Of a stretch of 64,000 bases of DNA, positions 39,210 through 47,292 are shown piece by piece; position 1 is the stretch's first letter; each line of letters begins with the position of its first letter. The position numbers were made by a program, and so were the translations under genes. The notes below the pieces were generated by a model. The model searched no databases. It was not told the origin of the DNA and was given only the letters and a program-made list of their open reading frames with translations. This DNA comes from Brucella pituitosa (lineage in GTDB: Bacteria; Pseudomonadota; Alphaproteobacteria; Rhizobiales; Rhizobiaceae), in assembly GCF_003049685.1 (NCBI RefSeq), contig NZ_PYSY02000003.1, positions 310,001 to 374,000 of the forward strand. Direction: 5' to 3'.

Positions 39210-39673
39210 GAACTCACTATAACTGGCGTCGCCGTGCGGGACGGCGGCGCTATTGAATTTTGGGGCGTCTGCGAGAATTCGTTGTCTCTTTCGATCGATC
39301 ACAAGGCTGATTGTAATTCTAACCTTATGCATCTGTTCGATTCATCTTTGAATCCCACTGCTGCACCAAAAGTGTGGAAGAACCCGAATTCAGTGTCCGC
39401 ACATTACTGAAGAGAGTGTCCCTGAATCACCGAAATATGCAAGGATGCTGGAGGTTTATGTCCCTTCAAGTGGAGCGCCCCAGATTCTTGACTGGCACTC
39501 TGGAAATGCATGCAGGGCAGATGCTTTTGGCAAAGAGAATGGCTTTTTGGTTTTGTCTCAGGAGGGAATGCGTAGTTCGATGTCAGCATCAATTTAAGAG
39601 CCCTTTGCATTGAGTTCAAGTTCTGGTATGAATTGTTCACACCTGACCTGATGCATTGCTGAGGAGAAGAAGA
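39210..39673. other. Intergenic stretch with possible inverted repeat
   Basis: No gene is supported. ATTCAGTGTCC near 39388 and GTGTCCCTGAAT near 39415 contain an inverted ATTCAG/CTGAAT pair and a direct AGTGTCC repeat; these might be a decayed insertion-sequence end. The ribosome binding site of parD (AGGAGAAG) is at about 39661. Confidence 0.35.
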
Positions 39674-39955
39674 ATGGCCAACATCGAAAAACGCACGATT
39701 AGCCTGCCTAGTGAGCAGGCAGCCTTCATCGAATCCAAAGTCAGGAACGGTGATTACGCTTCAGTCAGTGAGGTTGTTCGTGCTGGTATTCGAGCATTAA
39801 GAGAGCGGGATGAAGTGATTGAACGGTGGTTAAATAATGCGGTTTCTGCATCTTACGATGCGATGAAATCAGATCCATCCCGTGCGGTAACCGTTGATTC
39901 TGCCTTTGCCTCAGTTCGTAATCGACATGCTGAACGCGTGAAAGTTCGCAAGTGA
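39674..39955 (+). CDS. parD: ParD-type ribbon-helix-helix antitoxin
   Basis: A 93-residue antitoxin. The RHH DNA-binding part is 'KRTISLPSEQAAFIESKVRNGDYASVSEVVRAGIRALRERD', typical of ParD/CopG-like antidotes; the acidic/basic C-terminal tail would wrap the toxin. The start at ATG 39674 has AGGAGAAG upstream; an upstream ATG-like start at 39656 is rejected. It overlaps parE by four bases, so the two are co-translated and probably autoregulated. Confidence 0.9.
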   Translation: MANIEKRTISLPSEQAAFIESKVRNGDYASVSEVVRAGIRALRERDEVIERWLNNAVSASYDAMKSDPSRAVTVDSAFASVRNRHAERVKVRK

Positions 39956-40260
39956 TCTGCAGATCCGTCGTCTTATCTCCAGAAGCGGAAACAGATCTTG
40001 TGGCTCTTTATGATTGGATAGCCGAAAGAGCATCACCTGATACCGCGCTTGGATATATTGATAGGCTCGAGCACTATATACGCGGCTTCGACTACGCCTC
40101 TGAACGTGGCACTTCGCGAAACGATATACGCGAAGGGCTGCGAACCGTTGGGTTTGAACGCAGAGTAACGATCGCGTTCAATGTCACTGCGCAAGAAGTT
40201 ATTGTGCTTGGCTTATTTTATGGCGGCCAAAATTGGCAGGAAGCCTTATCTGAGCACTGA
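39952..40260 (+). CDS. parE: ParE/RelE-superfamily toxin
   Basis: A 102-residue toxin of the RelE/ParE fold. Signature parts are 'VVLSPEAETDLVALYDWIAERASPDTALGYIDRLE', 'GTSRNDIREGLRTVGFERRVTIAFNV' and 'IVLGLFYGGQNWQEAL'. ParE toxins inhibit DNA gyrase. GTG start overlaps the parD stop (GTGA). The module looks intact. Confidence 0.9.
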   Translation: MICRSVVLSPEAETDLVALYDWIAERASPDTALGYIDRLEHYIRGFDYASERGTSRNDIREGLRTVGFERRVTIAFNVTAQEVIVLGLFYGGQNWQEALSEH

Positions 40261-40775
40261 AATTGTGATCGTCGTTCCTGACTCCTAATCTGAATAATAG
40301 CACCAGAAGCCTAAAGCTGATCAGGCAGTGCCACCAGATTTGCCCCGGTTACCTATGCTGCTTGAAATTTCGGTCAGACCAGACATAAACGCCCTGTTGA
40401 ACCGGGAATGTGGTGGCGTGTGCCCGTCGGTTTGAATTCTCATGTTGGCGCGTGGAATGATCTCCGAAAAGATTACCACGCCGCGCGGTGCGCGAATTGA
40501 CGGCGTCAGTTTATGAACAGATAATCGCACCGTCACGGCAAGACCGGCGAGGGGAGGGGAATTGACCGGCGGCGATTGGCAGTCAGTTACATTGGCGCCT
40601 GAACGATCTTTGCCGGATCAGGGAACGACTGCCGTATCGTTGCTTGTCGCTCGATCGGGAGACAGCCCCACGCAATGCCACGCGGTACGCCATCGCCTGG
40701 CCAGGATCGACGCGGTGTCAATTTCCGCGCAGCAAAGCTAATGTGACAACGTGCATTGCCAAGGGAGGAACGCCA
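40261..40775. other. Intergenic stretch containing repeat copy B
   Basis: No supported gene. A 71-codon minus-strand frame (40321-40536) coincides with the dispersed repeat and is treated as part of it. The AAGGGAGGAA ribosome binding site for the next gene lies at about 40761-40770. Confidence 0.4.
40469..40585. repeat. Diverged dispersed repeat, copy B
   Basis: Counterpart of 25689-25830 in the same orientation. It begins AAGATTACCACG and ends near GGCGGCGATTGG. Homology may extend further left, where ATTTGCCCCGG matches ATTTGCCCCGA of copy A. Confidence 0.6.
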
Positions 40776-41114
40776 ATGCCCCGATTTCTGGCTGTTTATA
40801 CGATCAATCCGGAAGACCTCGCAGCCTTTCGACGCCTGTCAAAAGCAGAACAGGACGCGGTCGATGCCAAGGGAATAGCCCAATGGATGGCATGGGAAGA
40901 ACGCAATGCTGGGATCATTCTTGATCGCGGCGGCATGGTGGGGAAAACAACGCGTGTAACGAAGCAGGGCATAGCGGAAGCCAAAAATCCGTTTTGCGGC
41001 TATCTGGTGGTGGAAGCTGAAACCGCCGAGGCTGCGGCACAGCTGTTCCAAGACCATCCGCATATCACGGTGTTTCCAGGCGATGGCATCGATATCATGC
41101 CCTTTGTGACGTGA
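40776..41114 (+). CDS. YCII-related small cytoplasmic protein
   Basis: A 112-residue protein of the dimeric alpha-beta barrel type. It begins 'MPRFLAVYTINPEDLAAF' and ends 'GYLVVEAETAEAAAQLFQDHPHITVFPGDGIDIMPF', a layout typical of YCII/DGPF-like proteins. The start at ATG 40776 has AAGGGAGG upstream. Function unknown; often found beside VOC enzymes, as here. Confidence 0.75.
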   Translation: MPRFLAVYTINPEDLAAFRRLSKAEQDAVDAKGIAQWMAWEERNAGIILDRGGMVGKTTRVTKQGIAEAKNPFCGYLVVEAETAEAAAQLFQDHPHITVFPGDGIDIMPFVT

Positions 41115-41254
41115 TTTACTGCGTCCATTCCTCAGCTGCCTGGCCGCATTGCACGCTGCTGAACCGGAACCGATCAAGTGGGACGTTCGGTCACGGCAGC
41201 GCTTTATGTTAGGCTGGCTGGCTGAAATGACATTTCCATTTGCGGAGAAGGCGC

Positions 41255-41614
41255 ATGTCACAGCACAAGATTTACACGTTTTTGCTGACCGCGGACCTTG
41301 CAGCTGCCGAAACCTGGTATACGAAACTGTTCGGGCGCGGACCGGATAACAGACCAATGGGCACACTGGTACAGTGGGAGTTGTTCAGTCAGGCCGGAGT
41401 GGGAATTTCGACGGATGATGAAATCGCCAAGCGAGGAGCAATCTTTCTGATTGTCGACGATGTTGCTGCCGAAAGGGAAAGGTTGCGGGGCGTAGGTATC
41501 GTCCTGAGTGAGGACATCCCGGGTGATTACTCAACGCTGGCACAGGTGCGTGACCCCGACGGTAATCTGATCACCCTCGCGACGCCGCCGTCACCGAATT
41601 ATCCGTCAGCATAA
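41255..41614 (+). CDS. VOC-superfamily (glyoxalase/bleomycin-resistance fold) protein
   Basis: A 119-residue single-domain VOC protein. 'YTFLLTADLAAAETWYTKLFGRGPDNRP' is the first beta-alpha-beta module and 'YSTLAQVRDPDGNLITLATPP' the last, containing the DPDGN turn typical of the fold. The start at ATG 41255 is supported by GGAGAAGG. Substrate unknown; probably co-transcribed or functionally linked with the preceding YCII-like gene. Confidence 0.85.
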   Translation: MSQHKIYTFLLTADLAAAETWYTKLFGRGPDNRPMGTLVQWELFSQAGVGISTDDEIAKRGAIFLIVDDVAAERERLRGVGIVLSEDIPGDYSTLAQVRDPDGNLITLATPPSPNYPSA

Positions 41615-41678
41615 ATTCGATCAGTGGCTGCTGAGTTGAAAACGGTCATGCTGCGTCACGCGGAAAAAAGCGGATGCT

Positions 41679-42591
41679 TTACCGTTCCATGCCCCGCGTG
41701 AACTCACGTACTTCCCGTAAAATCCAGTGTCGGAACGCACGCACCTTGGGATGGTCCTGATTGCCGATCCTGTAAATCAGGTCGTAGCCCCATGCGACTT
41801 CAAGCTTTGCTTCCGGGAAAAGTGATATCAAGCGACCGGCAGCAAGGTCCTCCGCGACAAGTACACTACGACCGAGCGCAACACCCATTCCCCGGACGGC
41901 TGCATCGATGGACATGCTGCCGTGGCTATATCCGGGGCCGCGCCCGCCAGGGTACGGCAGTCCCATCATTGCAAACCAGCTCTCCGATGTCGTGTTCATG
42001 CCGATTTCGTGGATGAGCTGACATCTGGTCAGTTCTTCCATGAGAGCAAGCCCGCCCATCTTGTCGCGATAATCGGGGGAACACACCGGCGAGACCGTTT
42101 CGTTCATGATACCGCTCAGATGCGGCGAAAGTATAATCCTCGTCCCCATAGCGTAACGCCACATCGACGTGGCTTGTCGCGAAATCGACGGGTGCATCGG
42201 TCACTTCCAGATGGATATCAAGGTCCGGAGAGGATGCGATCAGGCGGTGAAGGCGCTGCGTCAACCACTTGCTGGCAAAGGAAACGCTACAATTCACGAT
42301 AAGTCGCGATGTGTCGCTTCGTCGCCGTAACTCCTCCGCCTCACGCGCTAGTTCCGACAAGAGCCGCGTCACGGTGCTGAAGAAGGCTTGACCCGCATCA
42401 GTCAATTCGATCCTGCGGGTCAGGCGACGAAAGAGTGGCACGCCCAGATGATCCTCCAATGCTTTGATCTGACGGCTCACCGCGCCGTGGGTCAGGTGGA
42501 GCTCCTGCGCTGCCAGCGTCATGCTCAGGCGTCGACCGGTTGCCTCGAAGGCCCGGAGTGTTTGAAGCGGAGGAAGCTGGTCGGTAGACAT
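41679..42591 (-). pseudogene. LysR-family regulator (GcvA-like) with one frameshift
   Basis: The N-terminal frame from the ATG complementary to 42589-42591 encodes 'LPPLQTLRAFEATGRRLSMT', the HTH 'HLTHGAVSRQIKALEDHLG', and continues to 'VDVALRYGDEDYT' near 42135. The other frame continues 'LSPHLSGIMNETVSPVCSP' to the end at 41679 ('REFTRGMER'). One extra base or two missing bases near 42133-42137 join them into a normal LysR of about 300 residues. It is divergent from the broken EamA gene, its likely former target. Confidence 0.85.
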
Positions 42592-42770
42592 ATGCGTGAA
42601 CATTTCTCACACATTCTGTGAGAACAAATGGTTTGTTTCTGTGTTAAATCTTCTCTTACGTATGACACAGTCGCAAGCCAATGCCAATCCGCGAGGCTCC
42701 AGGACGTGTCTCAGAACTCATTTGACCTCACCGTCACGCCGCAACCGCTACCTCGATTGGCTCCCTGTCG

Positions 42771-43133
42771 ATGAAGAACCTTACAGCCATGCTCCTGTTG
42801 GCGCTGATGTGGGGACTTTCGATCCCGATCACCAAGCTTGGGCTTGACAGTGTCCCGCCTATAACCTTGACGGCGCTTCGCTTCATGGTGGCTGTGCCGC
42901 TCATGATGTTCCTGGCTCGGCGCGAACTGCGGGTTCCTGCAACAGCGGTTCTTCCCATTATCGGTCTCGGCGTCATGGGCATCACGCTCGGCAACGTTGC
43001 ACAGTCCTTCGGTGTACAAGGCACGTCGGCCTCAGTTGCGACCATAGGCCTCGGTAGCCAGGACGATCAAGCACGGGCGACAGGCTTCACCGTGTCCCGC
43101 GTAGAGCCTGACAAGGACGAACGGCTGTCCTGA
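42771..43133 (+). pseudogene. N-terminal fragment of an EamA/DMT-family transporter
   Basis: From ATG 42771 the frame encodes 'MKNLTAMLLLALMWGLSIPI', 'PPITLTALRFMVAVPLMMFLARREL' and 'TLGNVAQSFGVQGTSASVATI', the first three to four spans of an EamA permease. At about 43048 the family sequence ends abruptly and unrelated residues follow until the stop at 43133. About two-thirds of the protein is missing. A deletion that also removed the start of the next gene is the likely cause. Confidence 0.75.
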
Positions 43134-43159
43134 GGTGTCTATGGCGGAGGGCGGGGTGA

Positions 43160-43415
43160 ATAGGTTTCTGAGATTTCATGTTTGCGGTTTGTCCGCCCTG
43201 CGGGCGGAATGTTCTGCTTCGTCGACGTCGGATCGACAGGACTGACAGGGACAGAATTTGCAGAGAGGCTTTTCGAATCTCAGCGCCTTGCGCTGGTTCC
43301 TGGCGTGGCGTTTGGCCCCAATATGTCAAACTTTGTAAGGATTTCGTTTTCTGGTGCAGACGACGTGACTATAAGAGGATTGGATCGTCTAGCGCGCTTC
43401 TGCTGCGCGTTTTGA
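43160..43415 (+). pseudogene. C-terminal fragment of a class I/II aminotransferase
   Basis: The frame reads 'LRFVRPAGGMFCFVDVGSTGLTG' and then 'RLALVPGVAFGPNMSNFVRISFSGADD', ending 'GLDRLARFCCAF'. This is the substrate-binding C-terminal end of a PLP aminotransferase ('PGxxFG', 'VRISF'). The PLP-lysine and N-terminal two-thirds are absent, and an in-frame stop lies just upstream. It probably formed one locus with the LysR and EamA genes. Confidence 0.75.
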
Positions 43416-43598
43416 TGACGTTTCCTAACTCAGCGATAAAACGCGCCGCGTTTGCGCGTGGCCCTCTGGTCACTGCGCGATTGATCACACGGCGAGCGCC
43501 AGGAGAGTGTGACAGGATCTGTTGGAAACTTTGTGGATGCAGCATTTCCGCTGAAAGTCCTTACTTAATGAATTTAAGTGACGTCAAACGAGCAATGT

Positions 43599-44168
43599 CT
43601 ACGATAGGACGTTCCGGATGAAACTGAGCCTGTTTTCCTGATTATTGATATACGAATAATCTTGAGCTGAACTATAGATCGCAAATGTGCCAGCGGGATA
43701 TTCTCTTGCCGACCCGGAAAGCTCGAGCGTCAAGGTGCCTTCGATGACGAATAGCATTTCATGCCATCCAGTTGGGTCAGGCTCGGCATCGTAACGGTCT
43801 CCGGCACCCAGGGTCCAGTACCACATTTGTGCTTCGGTAGAAGCTGGCGCGGAACCCAGCAGGGTGGCCTTGCTCTCACTTTTTTCGCCACGCCACGTAA
43901 CGGCATTGATACTTTCCCGGGTCGTGCGGTTTGGATCTCTGACCAACTCGACAAAGTCTACACCTAGGGCCGCAGCCAGCTTATCCAGACTGGACAGGCT
44001 GATATTTGCGTCACCGCTCTCGACGCCAACGATCATTCGTCGACTAATGCCGGACGCATTGGCAAGCGCCGTCTGGCTAAGACCTGCATCAGTGCGTAGT
44101 TTCTTCAGATTTCCTGAAACGTGCATTAAAACGTCGCTTCGCTCTTGACTGCGCAATATATTGCTCAT
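43599..44168 (-). CDS. XRE-cupin transcriptional regulator
   Basis: A 189-residue regulator. N-terminal HTH: 'SGNLKKLRTDAGLSQTALANASGISRRMIVGVESGDANISLSSLDKLAAALG'. C-terminal cupin: 'WHEMLFVIEGTLTLELSGSAREYPAGTFAIYSS', a single-domain small-molecule sensor. Such regulators typically control adjacent amino acid or amine catabolic operons. It is divergent from the ornithine cyclodeaminase-like gene, with a direct repeat in between. Confidence 0.9.
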   Translation of the reverse strand: MSNILRSQERSDVLMHVSGNLKKLRTDAGLSQTALANASGISRRMIVGVESGDANISLSSLDKLAAALGVDFVELVRDPNRTTRESINAVTWRGEKSESKATLLGSAPASTEAQMWYWTLGAGDRYDAEPDPTGWHEMLFVIEGTLTLELSGSAREYPAGTFAIYSSAQDYSYINNQENRLSFIRNVLS

Positions 44169-44212
44169 AACTTGTCTCTATACGCATTGGCCATGCTGTT
44201 CAACCGTCAATT

Positions 44213-44243
44213 TGCAAACTCGTAAAGCGGGTCTGCAAAATCG
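44213..44243. promoter_or_regulatory. Direct repeat TGCAAA(C/A)TCG, 21-bp spacing
   Basis: TGCAAACTCG (44213-44222) and TGCAAAATCG (44234-44243) are spaced exactly two helical turns apart, between the XRE-cupin gene and the operon it faces. This geometry fits two regulator molecules on one DNA face. Confidence 0.5.
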
Positions 44244-44278
44244 CTACCGTCTACACAATTGATAGGGCGTACACAGTT

Positions 44279-45226
44279 ATGCAGCAATACCCCATTGTCC
44301 TGGACGACCAGGCAATTCAGAAACTCATTGGAAAGCTCGACATCGGTGCGTTACTGGAGCGCATGTTCAAGTCTCTGGGCGAAGGCACTGCGACCCAGCC
44401 ACCTCAGACATTAAGCCTGTTTCCTGCGGATGCCGGTGATTTCATCACCTATCTGGGTGTATTGGCTAATGAAAAAGTCTTCGGAGCCAAGCTCTCGCCC
44501 TATATCGTAAATGGCGGTAACTCGCTGGTTACTGCCTGGACCGTTCTCATGTCGGCAGAAACCGGAACGCCACTTCTTCTTTGCGACTCGAAAAGGTTGA
44601 CGACGGAGCGCACTGCTGCAGCTACTGCGATCGCTGTAAATAAGCTTGCCCGTGAGGACGCCGCGACTTTGGCCATAATCGGGACTGGCGCAGTTGGACA
44701 AGCCCATCTGCGTTATGTCGAGGCCATCCGCGACTGGAAAGATGTGCGCCTTTACTCGCATCATGCCGCACAACAAGCAGACCTTCCCAGAAATCTGAAT
44801 TCCGGCACCAGTGTCCGTATTGCGGCAAGTGCTGAAGACGCGATCAAGGACGCAGACGTTGTGCTTCTTTGCACATCATCGGGAACGCCCGTGATTGATG
44901 TTGCGCATCTTCGCAGGGACGCACTTGTGACTTCGATCAGCACAAATGTGGCAAACGCCCATGAAATTGACCCGAATGCATTGTCGGGATTTGATGTTTA
45001 CTGCGACTATCGTGCGACCACGCCTCATTCCGCCGGCGAGATGAAGATCGCAACGTCCACTGGAGAATGGGGAGTGGACCGTATTCTCGGAGACCTCCCG
45101 GAGCTCCTGACTGGCAGGGCGCAAAAGCCGTCGTATGAACGGCCCGCATTCTTCAGGTCAATCGGACTGGGTCTTGAAGACATTGCAGCCGCGGTAGCTG
45201 TTTTGGCTGTTGTACGCGAACAATAG
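44279..45226 (+). CDS. Ornithine cyclodeaminase/mu-crystallin family dehydrogenase
   Basis: A 315-residue NAD(P)-binding enzyme. The cap region has 'GAKLSPYIVNGGNSLVTAW' and 'GTPLLLCDSKRLTTERTAAATAIAV'; the Rossmann motif is 'LAIIGTGAVGQAHLRYVEA' near residue 125-140. The family includes ornithine cyclodeaminase, ketimine reductase and arginine dehydrogenase, so the reaction is either deamination of a basic amino acid or reduction of a cyclic imine. First gene of a seven-gene operon with an aminotransferase, a peptidase and an amino acid importer. Confidence 0.85.
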   Translation: MQQYPIVLDDQAIQKLIGKLDIGALLERMFKSLGEGTATQPPQTLSLFPADAGDFITYLGVLANEKVFGAKLSPYIVNGGNSLVTAWTVLMSAETGTPLLLCDSKRLTTERTAAATAIAVNKLAREDAATLAIIGTGAVGQAHLRYVEAIRDWKDVRLYSHHAAQQADLPRNLNSGTSVRIAASAEDAIKDADVVLLCTSSGTPVIDVAHLRRDALVTSISTNVANAHEIDPNALSGFDVYCDYRATTPHSAGEMKIATSTGEWGVDRILGDLPELLTGRAQKPSYERPAFFRSIGLGLEDIAAAVAVLAVVREQ

Positions 45227-45255
45227 ACATCTCCCGAATTTAGAAAGGCATACAC

Positions 45256-46389
45256 ATGAAAATCCGTGACTTTGGCGTCGAAATCTGGATGAACGCGTGG
45301 GAAAACAAGTGCGAGTGGAATCTTGCCGAAACTTGCGTCGAAAGTCTCACTGTTGCTGAGCTGCTAGAGATGGCCAGCAAAACAGATACCATCCTTTCGG
45401 AATTGCTTCCGCTGAAACTCACCTATGGAGCGATTGAAGGAAGCGACAGACTTCGGGACCTGGTTGCCGGCCTTTACGGAAAACAAAACCGGGAGAATGT
45501 TAGCATTACCCATGGTGCCATCGGTGCAAATGCACTTGTACATGAGACCCTGGTCGAACGTGGCGACAGGGTAATTTCGGTGCTGCCGACTTATCAGCAG
45601 CATTATTCGATCCCAGAAAGCTACGGTGCGGATATTCAGATTTTGAAACTTCGCGAGGAAAACGGATTCCTTCCGGAGCTGACGGAACTGAAAAAGCTCG
45701 CCACCCCGGGCACCAAGCTCATAGCCATCAACAATCCAAACAACCCAACGGGATCTTTGATGGATGAAGCTTTCCTTAAGGAGATCGTTGAGATTGCTCG
45801 CGATTGCGGCGCATGGATACTTTGTGACGAAGTTTACCGTGGTACCGATCAGACGGGCGATGGGATGACTGCTTCTATCGCTGATCTGTATGAAAAAGGT
45901 ATCAGCACGGGCAGTATGTCGAAAACATACTCTTTGGCAGGCCTTCGTCTGGGCTGGATTGTTGCTCCGAAGGAACTGATCCACGCTGTTTCCATCCATC
46001 GTGACTATAATACGATCAGCGTGGGTATGTTGGATGACCACTTCGCGTCGATAGCACTGGAAAACCGCGATAAGATCCTGGCCCGCTCACATGAGATCAC
46101 TCGTACGAATCTGGCAATTGTGGCGGAGTGGGTCGAGAGTGAGCCACTGATCACATGGGTGAAGCCGCAATCCGGCACTACCGCTCTACTCAGGTATGAT
46201 CTGCCTCTGACGTCCGAAGAGTTTTGCATAAAGCTTCTTCAAAGCACCGGCGTGATGCTGACGCCGGGAAGCGCCATGGACATGGAAGGCTATCTGCGCA
46301 TCGGTTACACCAATGGCTCAGAAATCCTCCGTTCAGGCCTAAAGCTGATTTCAGGCTTCCTGAGGGAACAGCAGGCAATCGCAGCCTAA
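45256..46389 (+). CDS. Class I/II PLP-dependent aminotransferase
   Basis: A 377-residue fold-type I enzyme. Substrate segment 'LTYGAIEGSDRLRDLVAGLYG', 'NNPNNPTGSLMDEAF', Asp in 'WILCDEVYRG' and the PLP-lysine in 'STGSMSKTYSLAGLRLGWIV' near residue 230. The terminus has 'VMLTPGSAMDMEGYLRIGYTNG'. Overall it recalls the capreomycidine-synthase-like branch seen in rhizobial operons, but that is from memory. Works next to the cyclodeaminase-like enzyme, suggesting sequential conversion of an imported amino acid. Confidence 0.87.
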   Translation: MKIRDFGVEIWMNAWENKCEWNLAETCVESLTVAELLEMASKTDTILSELLPLKLTYGAIEGSDRLRDLVAGLYGKQNRENVSITHGAIGANALVHETLVERGDRVISVLPTYQQHYSIPESYGADIQILKLREENGFLPELTELKKLATPGTKLIAINNPNNPTGSLMDEAFLKEIVEIARDCGAWILCDEVYRGTDQTGDGMTASIADLYEKGISTGSMSKTYSLAGLRLGWIVAPKELIHAVSIHRDYNTISVGMLDDHFASIALENRDKILARSHEITRTNLAIVAEWVESEPLITWVKPQSGTTALLRYDLPLTSEEFCIKLLQSTGVMLTPGSAMDMEGYLRIGYTNGSEILRSGLKLISGFLREQQAIAA

Positions 46390-46463
46390 TCAACTCCAAT
46401 CATGCAGTCAGGCGGGCATACAGTCCCCGGCTGACTGCTGTCGAGAAAAATAAAGGGGAAACT

Positions 46464-47243
46464 ATGAAAATACTGATCAGTACCTTACTTCTGGGAGCTT
46501 CACTGACGAGTGCTGGAGCACAACAATTACACATCGGAACGAGTGCCGACTACCCGCCATGGGAATCCGTTGATGCAAGCGGCCAGATTGTCGGCTTCGA
46601 TAAGGATGTTGGAGACGAAATCTGCAAACGCATCAGCGCCACATGTGAATGGCAAAACCAGGCATATGACGGGTTGCTCCCGGGTCTGCAGGTAGGCAAA
46701 TTTGATCTCGTTATATCCGGTGTATCTATCAATGAGGAGCGCGCCCAACGCGTTGATTTTTCGGCAGCTTACGCAGATGCCCCAAATGCGATTGTCGTTG
46801 CAAGCGGGAGTGAAGCAGAACAGGCCAAAACTGCGCAAGATCTGGTTGGAAAGTTGGAAAAATCGGCGATTGGCGTCCAAACAGGCACGACCCATGAACA
46901 GGTAGTTCGCGCTCATTTTCCAGATGCTGACGTCAGGGTTTATGACCGTCCTGATCAGATTGCAGACGATCTGCTGGCCGGACGTATCGATGCGGGTCTT
47001 ATGGAGCGCTCTGCCTGGGATCCTCTCGTGAAGGAGCGTGGTGACGGCAAACTGGTTTATGCAGGTCCGTTGCTTACTGGCGCTGACTTCCCGGAATTTG
47101 GAAGAGGTCAAGGCATAGCCCTAAAGAAAGGCAATAGCGAACTGCAGACAAAAGTCGATGCTGCCATTCAGGCAATGCTGAAAGATGGGACGATCGCATC
47201 GATCTCGCAAAAATGGTTCACTTACGATCTGTCGAAGAAGTGA
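46464..47243 (+). CDS. Periplasmic polar-amino-acid-binding protein
   Basis: A 259-residue family 3 binding protein. Signal peptide 'MKILISTLLLGASLTSAGAQ', then 'LHIGTSADYPPWESVDASGQIVGFD' and 'DLVISGVSINEERAQRVDFS', the classical amino acid-binding signature. The start at ATG 46464 has AGGGGAA upstream; a longer frame from 46224 overlaps the aminotransferase and is rejected. Followed by a hairpin and the peptidase gene. Confidence 0.92.
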   Translation: MKILISTLLLGASLTSAGAQQLHIGTSADYPPWESVDASGQIVGFDKDVGDEICKRISATCEWQNQAYDGLLPGLQVGKFDLVISGVSINEERAQRVDFSAAYADAPNAIVVASGSEAEQAKTAQDLVGKLEKSAIGVQTGTTHEQVVRAHFPDADVRVYDRPDQIADDLLAGRIDAGLMERSAWDPLVKERGDGKLVYAGPLLTGADFPEFGRGQGIALKKGNSELQTKVDAAIQAMLKDGTIASISQKWFTYDLSKK

Positions 47244-47246
47244 GAT

Positions 47247-47273
47247 GGGCAGGGGTGGCGCAACGCTCTGCCC
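47247..47273 (+). terminator. Intercistronic hairpin after the binding-protein gene
   Basis: GGGCAG (47247-47252) pairs with CTGCCC (47268-47273), followed by CTCATTTTA. Such partial terminators between a binding-protein gene and downstream genes often give differential expression or stabilise the upstream mRNA. Confidence 0.5.
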
Positions 47274-47292
47274 CTCATTTTACGGATAAATT

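Noticed and set aside
39374..39640. Short frames on both strands upstream of parD
   Set aside because: No ribosome binding site or family features; considered chance.
46224..46463. N-terminal extension of the amino-acid-binding protein
   Set aside because: It overlaps the aminotransferase gene and would hide the signal peptide; ATG 46464 has its own ribosome binding site.
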